Below, piece by piece: positions 10,581 through 21,643 of a stretch of 64,000 nt of DNA (its first letter is position 1; every line of letters starts with the position of its first letter). A model generated the notes under the pieces. The model searched no databases. It worked only from the letters and a program-made list of their open reading frames with translations, and was not told the origin of the DNA. This DNA is from Channallabes apus (taxonomy: Eukaryota > Chordata > Actinopteri > Siluriformes > Clariidae): contig CM060118.1 in assembly GCA_030522415.1 (NCBI GenBank), positions 16,670,151 to 16,734,150 on the forward strand, written 5' to 3'. The position numbers and the translations under genes are program-made.

Positions 10581-11414
10581 TTATAATCCTGAGATGAAAG
10601 TAAGTTTTCCAACTCTGTGAAGATACAGAAATGGATCCACAAATTCACCAAATATCATGAAGTAGGAAAATGCTAATATGCATATTGATTTCTGTGTATT
10701 TGTTAGAGAACCATACACAAACATTAATATTATTCTTGGAAAATTAGTTAAAAACATGCAAGTCAGAATGATCACAATCACCCAAAAAGCCTTCTTTTTC
10801 ATCCTGTTGGACTCTGCATCTTTTTCGCTTAATTTCTCACCAGGTCCAGGTTTCCTCAATGCCTTAAGCACTGATATAGAGCAGTGTATCTTAATAGACA
10901 ATAGAAGTAAGTACTCTGGCAGCAGAATATAATACATTATATGTGTAATTGGTAAAAATGAACAAGCAATACTGAATCCTACAACTATTATCCAGGCAAC
11001 AAGTGAAAGTGCAGCTCGGTATCTTACTGGCTTGTATTTTATGAAAATAACAGGATAGATCACTGCCATAAATCGTTCCACACAGACACAGCACTGGAAG
11101 AAGGGGCGATTTATATTATGCAGCACAGAGAAAAACATCATAAAAAAATACAAAGGGCTACTTTCATCATTTTGATATACTGTAATATTGAATACACTTA
11201 ACAATGTACTGAAGCAAATTAAGATCTCAGACACACAGAGGTTAAGAGCGAAGAATTCTGATGCTACTCCATTTCTTAAACATAGTACATACAGCCACAA
11301 AACATATACATTGAGTGGTAGAAACACACCAAGCACAAATATGTTGAGGAAGATAACTCCACCAAGTGCAGGGATATTACTATCATTAAGAAGGAAAAAT
11401 GAAGCGTTCTCCAT
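10581..11414 (-). CDS. Rhodopsin-like GPCR, copy 1
   Basis: An intact 277-residue seven-helix receptor in one coding exon. Helices fall at about 17-45, 52-75, 87-112, 131-152, 160-182, 208-232 and 243-266. Class A landmarks are N35 (TM1), E63 in place of the TM2 aspartate, ERF (113-115) in place of DRY, W141 (TM4), P226 (TM6) and DPFLY (260-264) in place of NPxxY. The DPxxY form suggests the delta group (P2Y/PAR/HCAR-like). N3 (NAS) is a possible glycosylation site. The TM3 disulfide cysteine and an ECL2 cysteine are both missing. The start is chosen because an acceptor (TTCTCCTCAG) lies 19 bases upstream, conserved in all three copies. The intracellular tail is very short. Ligand and G protein are unknown; the family looks like a fish-expanded orphan group. 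Confidence 0.85.
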   Translation of the reverse strand: MENASFFLLNDSNIPALGGVIFLNIFVLGVFLPLNVYVLWLYVLCLRNGVASEFFALNLCVSEILICFSTLLSVFNITVYQNDESSPLYFFMMFFSVLHNINRPFFQCCVCVERFMAVIYPVIFIKYKPVRYRAALSLVAWIIVVGFSIACSFLPITHIMYYILLPEYLLLLSIKIHCSISVLKALRKPGPGEKLSEKDAESNRMKKKAFWVIVIILTCMFLTNFPRIILMFVYGSLTNTQKSICILAFSYFMIFGEFVDPFLYLHRVGKLTFISGL

Positions 11415-11433
11415 GGTCTGTATTATTAAATTG
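11415..11433 (-). other. 5' UTR part of GPCR copy 1 coding exon
   Basis: The minus strand reads TTTTATTCTCCTCAG then CAATTTAATAATACAGACC and the ATG. The CTCAG acceptor at 11434-11438 is conserved at the same distance in copies 2 and 3, so the coding exon probably starts here. Confidence 0.65.
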
Positions 11434-11589
11434 CTGAGGAGAATAAAATTTTATATGTATTATATAAACATTTTAGATGAAGACAACAGTTAGAGTAGCA
11501 CAATGCTTCTCTAAAACCTCCTTAATCTTTAACATTTAACATTCTCTTTTTTACTTAACATTCTCTTTGTCCATGTATTAGCTTAAAGT

Positions 11590-11598
11590 GTTATTATT

Positions 11599-11637
<39 letters not shown>
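11590..11637. repeat. (AAT)n microsatellite
   Basis: About 15 ATT/TAA units in the presumed intron upstream of GPCR copy 1. Confidence 0.95.
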
Positions 11638-11639
<2 letters not shown>

Positions 11640-12157
11640 CAAAAACATGTATTTCAAAAACTATTTAATTTTCAGACTGTTGTAGACTCTACCATAAATT
11701 AATGTGCAAAGAAGTTACACCATCATACCCCATGTAATTCTAAAGAGGGTTTTTTCCATTCAGATAAGCTTCCAAATAGTACCACTTTAAGAAACCAAAA
11801 CTCTTATAAAACCCCTTAAAATGTTTTTATAATAATATAATATAATAAGTGTTTTTTTTATATTTGTTTATGTATTATTAGATTATTATATTTATTAGAT
11901 AATTAGAATAATGTATTAGCATTAGACATTAGCATTTAGAGCTTATTCTTTGTTGAAACACTATATTAAACAGATTGATAGGAACATGTTACATGTGAAA
12001 AATAATCACAAGGTCAGAATCTGAATAAACTTGCAATGGATATACAGTACAGTAAGTCTCCTTTCTTAGCATTAACAATTAACTGCAAATACATTAATGT
12101 ACAATGACCTTTTGTGTTATATAATGATTGAAGTTACCCAGATAAACAAACTTTTAC

Positions 12158-12230
12158 CTTTATTGAAGTATAGATCCTGACATGAACTCAGCAATGCATA
12201 TTCGTATGTCTTAATGAAAATGGAAGAAAC
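12158..12230 (-). other. Non-coding 5' exon 2 of GPCR copy 1 (predicted)
   Basis: A 73-base block, on the minus strand, is bounded by an acceptor (TTTCTTTCAAAG) and a donor (AATAAAG/GTAAAAG). It aligns with 34425-34502 and 62643-62695 in front of copies 2 and 3, sharing CTGAGTTCATG and CTTCAATAAAG-like ends. Conservation of block and splice signals at the same place in three paralogs supports a non-coding exon. Confidence 0.55.
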
Positions 12231-12342
12231 CTTTGAAAGAAAATGAATGATAGTAATACAATTAGGTAAATACATGATTTCACATTCCATGATCTTATCA
12301 ATTATATTGAAACGATACAAACAAATCATTGATGTGTATTAC

Positions 12343-12420
12343 CTGTATCTTTCTACAGTTTATATAAAATTGGTGGTGGAGCAAATGTCTACTTGATTAT
12401 ATTACTGAAATCCTTTATAT
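12343..12420 (-). promoter_or_regulatory. Promoter and exon 1 of GPCR copy 1 (predicted)
   Basis: On the minus strand a TATA box (GATATAAAGG, 12412-12421) is followed by TTCAGTAATATAATCAAGTA, a short putative exon 1, and the donor ACAG/GTAAT at 12342-12343. The whole stretch is matched at 34627-34706 and 62824-62903. Transcription would start about 25-30 bases below the TATA box, near 12385. Confidence 0.55.
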
Positions 12421-12439
12421 CCCAAGATATTATGATGAG

Positions 12440-13860
12440 GGAGGGCATAATTCAAATGTGGTAAATTAAACAAAGCAAAATAGAAGGATCAAAGAGGTAA
12501 CAACAGAAATAAGTAAAACCCATAAATCATATTGAATCAAATGAACATAGAAAACATGTGAAGTATTTGACAGCAAAATTAGAACTTTTTGCAGTTTGCG
12601 CTATACCTGCACCTCTCACAGTCTTGTCACAATGGATAAAAATCTTCACTTGTGCTTGATGTGTTTGAGATTAATTAAGTACAGTACATAACTGTGAGAA
12701 GTAGTTGTAAGGGCTTTTAATATATATAAATTATTAATTTCTTAAAAAAAAAATTCTGATAAATAAATAAGAAAATTGTATACAAAAATCTCTGTTCCTC
12801 AGCACCAGAAATATGAACTTCATATGACACTGATGACATAGAGTTAACATTGGCCCATGATATGGACTCTTTGAATCTCCAGCAAAGTCCAGCTGCCAAA
12901 TATTGTTGATCAGTCTCATCACATGACTTATTGTGTGTAACCATCGAACAGCTGCCGCAATAGTGAAATTAAAATTAGTCTGTCTTGTCTTAGCACTGTC
13001 ACTCTTGTCCTTCCAGACTTGAGGTGATCAGCAGAGGAGCCAGTAATTCCTAATGTGTTCCATAGCAGTATTCCTGTAAACTCCAAACTATCAGTGCACT
13101 CTTTTCAGAGGAAACTGGAATTCTTCAAGGAAGATCTTTAAGGTGATTGGGTGCATTTCACAAAGCTAACAGAGCAGATTCAGTGAAAGAGAATCCTTTT
13201 TCCATATGTTGACTTTACAAATAAACTGATTAAAAACTTCAGTAAATGATTCAAAGCTTTAGTCTTGGACAGCAGCTACTCCTGCACATACAGAACCTAA
13301 TCCTCATTAGTGATATCAGAGTTTTCAAAGTGAGCACATGCTTGTTTTTCTTTTTAGACAAAAATTATTCACCTGCAAGCAAATGTTGCACTAAGTAATG
13401 TGGAGTAATTGATCCTGCTAGTTTCTAGTTACAGACTTTGTGCATAAGACTAATTTCCTATGGCACTAATTCCATTTAAACCAATATTCAAACTACCGGT
13501 AGGACAGTCAAATTACCATTTTCTTAATTAGACAGGGAAAGTAGGTGTTCTGGCGGAATAAAAAAAAAAATGGAAAGAAAGTAGAAGATAATTAATTGTT
13601 TAATTATTAACAGTTTTTCTTCAAAAAGAGTAGAGGTGAAGTAGTGAAATACAAAAGTAAGTAAGTAAATAAATAAATAAATAAATGCATATCAGGGTGA
13701 CTTCCAGATCTTGGGCACTTTTTAAAACATTCTGTTTTGATTTAGGAGATTCTATTTTTCTGTTCAAATGTGGTTGTGATAGGCCTACTTTTTTATTGAA
13801 TACTTACTTATTTGTCTAACATGTTTATTTTAAAGATTGTTTGTATTCCACATACATACA
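12440..13860. other. Intergenic, no gene seen
   Basis: Up to about 12620 the sequence still resembles the upstream flanks of GPCR copies 2 and 3 (shared GGTCAAAGAGGTAACAA and AAATGAACAT.GAAAA blocks). Beyond that I see only AT-rich sequence, a short (AAAT)n run at 13667-13685 and no supported coding frame. Confidence 0.5.
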
Positions 13861-15045
13861 GTACAGTATACAGCCATGGCCAAAAGGTTTGTGGATGACA
13901 CAAATATTCATTTTCACAAAGTCTGCTGCTTCAGTGTTTTTTTAGATTACAAGCATTTCATGGCTTTTATTGACAATTACAGGCTTTCATTGTAATTACA
14001 GTGAAAGAGTCAGTATTTGCATGACCCACAAATGCAAATAAAGTCACTGGGGTGTCAAACACTGCAATATCTATTTTTCTAAGGAGATTAATATACTTTA
14101 TAAAACTGGGCAGAAAAACAATGTAATGCAAAGTAAGAGAGAAAATATTGGCAGGTGAGAGAACCGAACATCTAGTAATATGTGTGTGTGTTTGTGTGTG
14201 TTTTAGCGCTAGATGAAACATATACAATGTTGGGGTGATTTTGTAATATGAAGAAATTAAGCAGTCTGGAAAACAATTTATTTAGATTTTTTATGGTAAG
14301 CTAAAAATAATTGGTGGTGTTTGGAGGTTGTGTACTCATTTAATAATTTTTTTATTTAAGCTTATGTAAGAAACATACATAAATCTTTTATATTAAGAAC
14401 TTTGAAAGTTGCACAAACAATTACTACTATGCATAAAGGAAACATGGTAAACCTTCGCACGAACAAAATAATTTGTTGGAAGGAGCAATTAATGCAAAAT
14501 TTTTGGAAATGTAATTAAATTCTTTTTATATAGATCTGCTTCTGTTTTTATGGGTCAGTTTATGTTATTACAATTCGGTGGACAAAACCTGTGTTTTTGG
14601 CAATGCTTGTTTTATCAGGAACAAAAACATGATTTAGTAAATTCTTTAAACTAGCTAAATTAACATGTTTTAATAGCTGTAAATGACTATGCTACAAACA
14701 TCAATTATTCATTGACTATATTTAAAACCGTTTCAATTATTAATAATACTATATGGCCAAAATGTATGAGCATCCCTAATCAATCATACATTTGTTAGCT
14801 AAGCTTCACTTCCTATTGGTACAGTAGCTAGGGGTAGTAGGACAGTGAATTATTTTGTTATATTGGCAAAGGTTTGTGAACATCTGACCATCACACCTAG
14901 TGTTGTTATTATTATTATGAATATAATAATAATAAGTGTATATTTTACAATTGTAGTTCAGTGATATCATTGTTGTTACTTTCATACTGCACGCTTCCAC
15001 TAGTTATCCACATTGCATACACATCTTGCTTCTTAACTGTAATCC
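13860..15045. repeat. Duplicated GPCR-array spacer, copy A
   Basis: Blocks in this stretch recur in the same order at 59850-60980. Examples are AATGTAATGCAAAG.AAGAG, a GT-rich tract, GGTGGACAAAAC, GTAGGACAGTGAAT, CATTGTTGTTACT and ATCCACA.TGCAT. Copy A lies upstream of GPCR 1 and copy B downstream of GPCR 3, as expected for spacer between units of a tandem array. No coding sequence is evident. Confidence 0.65.
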
Positions 15046-16380
15046 ACATATAATCTTAGTTTTAATAGTTATTTTATTGTATGACTTTACAAGATTGGGA
15101 TGTGTAATTGATATAACAGCCTAATAACCTTACCTCATATGTTATGTGAAACAGAAACCCTGCTAATAAATCACAAACTGAATGCAAATGTAAAACAAAT
15201 AATTTGGACATGCAAGATAAATGACCCCAAATAATACTGCTTTAGCAAAATGTAAATGCATTTTTAAAAGTGAGAATGAAAATATTTATTGAGAGCAGAT
15301 CAGTCTAGAGTACACATTAGAAAGTAGCACAATAAAAAGCTATGTAGAATTCACATCCTGTCCAAACTATCCCTTTAAGTGTCATTCTGTCTGTCATTCT
15401 GTAATTTAAAAAATGTAATTCGGTAATTATGAATTATTCACAACAATAAATTAATAGAAAATGTGCATGATTACAAATGTGATTAATGTAAATCTGGACT
15501 ATCCAGTGGATTGTCTGTGTGTATAAAGCTATACACTGATAATCGCACACTTTATTCAGACTTCTTCTCTTTTCGTCTCTTCATTGCCATGACCATAACT
15601 TTGACTTACATTATGATAGAAGAGTGCATTTTAGGTGGACTGAAATGTCCATGTAAAGGGAAGATGCAACGTACAGTATGGAAGGGTCTCTATAAAATGT
15701 ATTTGAGTTCTGACTTGTTTTCTCCCAGAATCCTCATTATAATTACAGAATCCGCTCTTGCACTAGAATCTTTTTCTAATTTGCTTGTTGGCAAACTGAC
15801 AAATCCAGTGAACATTCATCATGTTCAGTTTGGGGAGTTCCTGCAAACATTTGGAGTAGAATATTGCCATTGTTTTAGCAGAAATAATAATAAAAAAACA
15901 TGACTGAACATAAATTCTAAAAAAAATATATGACTGAGCATGAATGATATAATGTGTACCTGTATGAATAATCTTTTATGTTTGTCTTCATGATAAACAT
16001 AAACTGCTTGAACCCCATCCAAAGTCACATTAATTTCTTTCCAAGATCTTGTATTGATGATGGAGAGTCTTCTCCAGCATATTCTAAAAATTCTCAGTGG
16101 GTTTAAGGTCTGGACTCTGTGGTGTCCAATCCAGGTGTGAAAACTATGTCTCATGTTCCCTGAACCACTCTTTCACAATTTGAATATAATGAATTCTCGC
16201 TATTTTGTAAATTTTGGAATATGTTCATGCCATCAGGAAGAAAAAAAAAATCTAATGATAGAAAAACCTTGTCATTCAGTATGTTCAGGTAGTCATCTAA
16301 CCGCTGACCTTTTTGGGCACATATCATTGCTGAACCTAGACCTGTCCAACAGAAGCAACCCTGGATCATATAACACTGCC
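15046..16380. other. Intergenic, no gene seen
   Basis: AT-rich sequence. Open frames of up to 130 codons on both strands (15511-15903, 15825-16154) have no recognisable domain, no codon bias I can see and no splice context, so I treat them as chance. Confidence 0.45.
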
Positions 16381-16381
16381 T

Positions 16382-16494
16382 CCATAGGCTTGTAAGCTAT
16401 GCTAGGGTTACATGACAATATGATGACAAGGAAGAAATCCTGAGAGGAACCAGTCTCAACTGGAAACCCATCTTTATTTGGGTGATACGAAATA
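16382..16494 (-). repeat. Fish LINE/SINE 3'-tail fragment
   Basis: Antisense to the repeat at 17440-17700: its reverse complement reads CACCCAAATAAAGATGGG then CTGGTTCCTCTCAGG and TTTCTTCCT, matching the start of that family. Sequence between it and 17160 is unidentified. Confidence 0.6.
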
Positions 16495-17160
16495 GTATGA
16501 ACATAAATCCCTGTCCCTGTTATGCTGCATGTGTGCTATAATGTTGAAAGTTCAACATAACAAAAAAGGTAAATATAAAGTCCACTTTTGTTTTGAAGAA
16601 TCACAAAACTTAATTTTACTTAAAATTTGTCAAAAACTATTCAGCTACTCCAGTCACATGCCTTCATAGAAAAACTGCCTGCATTGGCTGAGTCCAAGGT
16701 CATCATCATGGTAATCAAGTGGAACCAGGCTCAGTCACCACACGTGTCCCAAGCAGATAATATGCGGCATCCCCACCAGCTGCCAGAGGCCTCCATATGA
16801 TGAGAACTCCAACCAGAAGAGGAGCAACAGGATTTGTCAGGCAGTTCTGGAGGGCAGACAGGGTTGGAATCGCTGGCAAGAGTGTCTTGTGTTGCATGAG
16901 GGAAAGAGAGAGTGAGTGAGAGAACAATTAGGTATTCTAATATTCACATGATGTATACAGTCAGTGTATATTTTATGCAGAGTGCAAGCAGGGACTCCAA
17001 AAGGCTTGAATATATAAATACATTTTCAGCATAGGCTTGATATGTGTCCTTATAACTTTCTTTGTAAGAAAAAGCTCCATCCCTGCTGTTTTTTTCCCAT
17101 AATATGAGGTATCAACAAGCAGCTTCCACATTTTCATTGAAGTAGGCTTGGTGGATCCTA
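16495..17160. other. Unidentified stretch
   Basis: A moderately GC-rich patch (16620-16930) stands out from the AT-rich surroundings. Its minus-strand frame 16715-16927 includes APLLVGVLIIWRPLAAGGDAA, but I recognise no family. The rest is AT-rich. Confidence 0.3.
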
Positions 17161-17164
17161 CTGT

Positions 17165-17300
17165 AAAACAGCACTTCACCACAGTTCACTTAGGTACCGT
17201 GGCATGAGACCATTCAGTACTTTATAGGCCAACATTAGTATTGTAAAAAACAATGCAAAATTTAATTGGAACCAGTGCAGAATTGAAAGGATTAGGGTGA
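17165..17300 (-). repeat. L2-like LINE coding scrap
   Basis: On the minus strand a short stretch translates as TYKVLNGLMPRYLSEL, the conserved post-RT segment (…YK.LNG..P.YL) of L2/CR1-like LINEs. Only a scrap remains. Confidence 0.6.
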
Positions 17301-17439
17301 TGTGCTTATATTTTCTACAAGTCTATCTGAGTCTCGAATAACTACTGGACTCCATTTTACATCAAGTATTATAACATCAATTAACATCAACTATTATAGC
17401 TGAACCTAACACTTAACACTGTATAAATGCAGATCATTT

Positions 17440-17700
17440 CCTGCTATCTGTTTCACCCAGATGAGGATGGGTTCCCTGTCGAGTCTGGTTCCTCTCAAGG
17501 TTTCTTCCTATTACCGTCTCAGGGAGTTTTTCCTTGCCACTGTCGCCCTCGGGCTTGCTCACCAGGGACTATCTGAACATTTTGATTCATACATATTCAC
17601 ATTCCATACAAACTTAAATAATTCTTTTGATTGTGTAAAGCTGTTTTGAGACAATGTCAATTGTTAAAAGCGCTATACAAATAAAACTGAATTGAATTGA
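17440..17700 (+). repeat. LINE-type 3' tail repeat ending (TTGAA)n
   Basis: A common fish repeat: CCAGATGAGGATGGGTTCCC, then CAAGGTTTCTTCCT, a TTTTTCCTTGCCACTGTCGC segment, and a terminal AAAGCGCTATACAAATAAA followed by TGAAT repeats. The ending resembles L2-family 3' ends. The open frame at 17461-17649 is incidental. Confidence 0.75.
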
Positions 17701-18310
17701 ATTATATCTTTTGGTTCTAGTAAAGACTCATTCTGGACTAACTTGAACTTGTTTACCCAGGTAACAAAGGCATACATTAGTTAGACATTATATTCCATAT
17801 CTTGGCAATATTTCTGAGATGAAAAAAAAAAAAAAAAAAAAACCCACACAATTCTAATAATATTATCTGAGTGAACTTTAAATGAAAGACTGGATGAATA
17901 ATCAAACCCGGGGCTTTTACTGCTGCACATGATAAAATAGAAAGGGACCAGAGTTACTGTGTTATCAGACAGCTTTTTATTTTATAATTCTAGCTCCATG
18001 TGGTCCTAGTAAAGTTACAGTTTCCTAGTCCAGTAGTTGATTTAAGATCTGAACTCAGCTCATATGATATGCAAAAAAAGAAAGAAAGAAAAAAAAAGGA
18101 AATAGTTTTGTGCCCAAAAAGAAAACACAAAATGTAAAATGCATTTTGATCAGAGGACAATGTGTTACAATGAAAAAAAAAAAGAAAAACTAAAGACATT
18201 GTATTGCATTCAATTTCTTATTGTTTTCACTGAAAACAACAAGCACAGCATTAAATAATTATAATGTTTTAGCAATAATTTAAAAATGACTAAGGCTCCG
18301 GTCATGTACG
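17701..18310. other. Intergenic, no gene seen
   Basis: AT-rich with A-runs at 17822-17841 and 18078-18098. Nothing coding or repeated is recognised. Confidence 0.5.
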
Positions 18311-18707
18311 GTGGTGTAACGGGCTGATGTTATCGCCATGGGCTTACAAAGGCAGGCATAAACGCAGAGGGTTCTTGCAAAATAAAGAGTCTTTTATTAA
18401 CAAATTAATCACACAGAAAATCAAACACTGGCTCTGGAAACATAATATACAGGGGTTCTAGAAACATCACACACGCCGGGATTCTGTAAACAAAGCACAC
18501 AGGGATTTTAGGCTAACACACTCCGGTATTCCGGAAACAAACATACATGTACTCTGGAAACCGTTCACTTTTAACATGCGCATATTGTTGGACAACGGCT
18601 CTCTAACAGACATACGTACAGGTTCTCATACCTCACACATACATACCGGCTCTAATGCCCCAAACATACACACGGGCTCTAATACGTTGGACATACAATC
18701 TCTGTTA

Positions 18708-19281
18708 TGGCGCTTTTCCACTGCATAGTACGACACGACATGGCTCAGTTCTACTCACTTTTGGGGGGTTATCCACTGGGACCAGTACATAGTACCTGGT
18801 CCTTTTTTCAGTACCACCTCGGCCGAGGTTCCAAGCGCGCCGAACCGTTACCAAAACGTGACGTGTAAACACGCTGGTCACTGATTAGCCGGAGAAAATC
18901 GTCATTACTGCGTCACTGAACTTGCGACACGAGACACAACAGAACCGCTATATTTAGAAACAGCCAGAGAAGGATCGGACGCACCTTTTTGTATTAACCG
19001 TCGGCCTCTTTTGAAACAAACTCCTTCGTCTCGCTGTTAAAAACATCCACATGCCGAGAATGAAGAACACCATGCCGTCGATATGCTCCATTGTTGTGTG
19101 TTTGTTTGTGGCGCGTTTACGATGACGTCACGGCAGTAGCGGCGCCGCGCGCGTGAGTAATCCCGCCCACGCTAAAGTGTTACTACACTGCAGTGGAAGC
19201 GCAAACCGAGCCAAACTGCGCCGAACCGAAGTGAGTTGAACTGAACCGTGTTGTGCCGTTCTATGCAGTGGAAAAGAGGCA
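18708..19281. mobile_element. PIF/Harbinger-type MITE
   Basis: The left end TGGCGCTTTTCCACTGCATAG and the right end (inverse TGCCTCTTTTCCACTGCATAG) form an inverted repeat, flanked on both sides by TTA (18705-18707, 19282-19284), the usual PIF/Harbinger target duplication. The 574-bp interior is GC-richer than its surroundings and has no transposase, so it is non-autonomous. Fish genomes carry many such copies with CCACTGCAT-type ends. Confidence 0.8.
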
Positions 19282-19442
19282 TTAGATGGATTGCCATAGC
19301 TATGTGGTGTGATAAAGGGTGTGAAACATCTCTTAACCAGATAAACTAAAATCATACAAACATTAATACATCGCTTAAGCATATGACCAAAGCTCCTGAG
19401 GTTGAACTGCAACCTGGGATGTCTCTACAAGCGGCACACTTT

Positions 19443-19739
19443 CCCCCGGTCCCATGGGCGACCTTCCCTCACATACCCCCGGTCCCATGGGCGACCTTCC
19501 CTCACATACCCCCGGTCCCATGGGCGACCTTCCCTCACATACCCCCGGTCCCATGGGCGACCTTCCCTCACATACCCCCGGTCCCATGGGCGACCTTCCC
19601 TCACATACCCCCGGTCCCATGGGCGACCTTCCCTCACATACCCCCGGTCCCATGGGCGACCTTCCCTCACATACCGCCGCTCCTATGGGCGACCTTCCCT
19701 CACATACCGCCGCTCCTAAGAGCTTTAAACTCACATAAC
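19443..19739. repeat. 33-bp minisatellite, about nine units
   Basis: Seven near-perfect units starting CCCCCGGTCCCATGGGCGAC, with starts at 19443, 19476, 19509 and so on in steps of 33, are followed by a variant unit (CCGCCGCTCCTATGGG) at 19674 and a degenerate one at 19707. Because the unit is a multiple of three and lacks stops in most frames, it creates open frames of 11-residue repeats on both strands (for example MGDLPSHTPGP). These are repeat artefacts rather than a proven protein. Degenerate CTCCTAAGAGC units continue to about 19905. Confidence 0.97.
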
Positions 19740-20285
19740 CCGGCTCCTAAGAGCTTCTATCCGCTTCTATGAGCGATCTACACACACATACTTACCCAAG
19801 CACATCATACATAAACTCACTCATAAACCACGCTCCTATAAGTGTCTCTCACACACGCTCCTAAGAGCAGCTCACCCACACATGCTCCTATGAGCTTCAT
19901 CCACTCGCAGCTTTGGTCAAACACAGGGAGATACACACAGAAGAACTTAATGAGTGATCAGAAACAAAAGGCACATACTCACATACACAAGACCAAAGAC
20001 ACAATTAATCACACTAAACTCAAACAACAAACCCTCAGAGCCAGTACAAACATAAAATGGATTTCATTTCAAACAAAACAAAAGCCCACTAGACAATATT
20101 AGTTTAGCTATTAGCTCTCAGTTTCCCAGAGCTAACAGCTTTTTATAAGAGTCCTAATGAGCCACCTCGGCACAGGTGAAACTTCATCACCTTACCGAGG
20201 TGCCTTCTGGGAAACTGGGTCTTCTGACCCAAAACTACAAAACACAAAACTCAGCCACAGTGCCCTCTAGGGGCAGTCCCTTACA

Positions 20286-20949
20286 GCTCCAAAGCAGTTG
20301 GAATAAAAAAAAAACAAGTCAATAAGAAAGGGGTTGCTTTATATGAATGCATTATATGCGTCGGGAAAAAATATTCTTTCTTCACTTCTCCGCTTATAGT
20401 CATGTCACTGAGTATAGGTTAGGGATGGTACTGCATACATGTAGTTGTGTCATAACAGCAGTACATAAGAAAAACAGAAATGCAGTGTAACAAGGAATTG
20501 CATTCTCTTCCCAGTTCTTCAACAAAAAGCATTCCCATGCTGATGGGATGACAGAGAAAAGATAAAGAAACATAAATACAACACAAATAAAGTATATCAA
20601 TATAAAATAAGGGAGCCATATTTTAATGTGTCAATCAACATTTATTTTTATATAATCAGATTTGGGCAGAAAATTGGAGGTCTTTCGCATTTTAGTGGTA
20701 AAACATCAACAATTGGGCGATCATAACTAAACAGAAATCAAAGTGCACACCTTTCATTTTAGGGTATTATAGTCATGAGAGAAAGGTTACACCTTCAATT
20801 CTATTTGTTTTGATAACACTTTTGCAAAATCATTTTATAAACAATTAAATAAAGTTAGATGACAGTAAGACATCTAAGGTAGGAAAGGGTCTCACCCGGG
20901 GAGCAATTCAGAGTAGAACCGCCACTGCCTCAGATCAGCCTGAAGGTTT
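20286..20949. other. Intergenic, no gene seen
   Basis: AT-rich sequence without recognisable repeat or coding content. Confidence 0.5.
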
Positions 20950-21081
20950 CCCTGCTGAAAAAAAAAGCATAGACCAGCACAGCTGGTGACCAGTTTGACC
21001 AGCATATGTTGTGTTTTGGTGCTGGTGGCTGGTCACCAGCTATGCTGGTCTATGCTGTTTTTTGCACCAGCATCAGCAGGG
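20950..21081. mobile_element. Short palindromic MITE (CCAGCATAGACC family)
   Basis: The ends CCCTGCTGA and TCAGCAGGG are inverted. Between them GACCAGCA, GGTGACCAG and CATAGACCAGC motifs recur in both orientations, so the single strand could fold into a long hairpin. This resembles short high-copy fish repeats rich in ACCAGC. A second small inverted repeat (CCAACATCTGATGG / CCATCAAATGTTGG) follows at 21115-21160. Confidence 0.65.
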
Positions 21082-21431
21082 TGACCAGCATAGCAGCACC
21101 AGCATCTCAGCATACCAACATCTGATGGTAGGCTGTTCATTACCCCATCAAATGTTGGGATGGTATAAAAGCTAGAATACATGCAAATATTACAACGCTT
21201 CTTTTGTTTCATGTACATTACTAACTCATTTACAAGACAATATTCAGATCATTAAATAAAGTATAGAATAGAATCATTATAAAATCAACTTTATTAGCCA
21301 AAATAAACAGTAACAATATGTAGCAATATGTCAAATATGCACATTTGTAACAATATGATTTCTAAACAAACAAGTTTTGACAAAAGAATAATAACTTAAC
21401 AAAATATGAAAGAAACCTCTCATGGACACAT

Positions 21432-21643
21432 TCACACAGTTACGTTCACACTATTGCTTCTCCTATTGATAATCCAACCCCAATATGTCTCCTGCACACA
21501 AACATGACAATAACAACTTACCCCAACTTTTTGTTTTTTAATGTCCATTATTTTTTCTGTAATGTAACGTCCAGCTTTCCCCAGTCTGGCTTCTAATTCT
21601 GTCTCCTTCATGTTTTTGTCTTGAAGCCGTTCCTTGAAGCAGA
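21432..21643 (-). CDS. Exon 6, BEN-like domain part 2 and stop
   Basis: The acceptor ATCTTTTTAG precedes CFKERLQDKNMKETELEARL and GKAGRYITEKIMDIKKQK, the closing helices expected after a BEN 'Ltp.K' helix. The frame stays open through a GTAAGT at 21516-21521 and stops at TGA 21432-21434. An intron there would be only 30 bases, so I take the exon as terminal. Confidence 0.55.

Larger units (their letters stand above)
18315..20285 (+). mobile_element. Possible solo LTR carrying a MITE and a minisatellite
   Basis: The stretch begins TGTAACGG and ends CCTTACA, inverted ends of the TG…CA type typical of LTRs, and has an AATAAAGAG signal near 18383. It contains the PIF/Harbinger-type MITE at 18708-19281, the 33-bp minisatellite at 19443-19739 and further CTCCTAAGAGC-like degenerate repeats to about 19905. 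I could not find a matching target-site duplication (GGTGG versus GCTCC), so the boundaries and the LTR call are tentative. Confidence 0.35.

Noticed and set aside
15511..15903. 130-codon plus-strand frame as a gene
   Set aside because: No recognisable domain, AT-rich, no supporting splice or promoter signals.
19443..19739. CRISPR-like array
   Set aside because: Units are contiguous tandem copies without unique spacers, and the genome is eukaryotic.
21492..21521. Possible intron in the last BEN exon (GTAAGT…CAG)
   Set aside because: At 30 bases it is too short for a vertebrate intron, and the frame is open through it.
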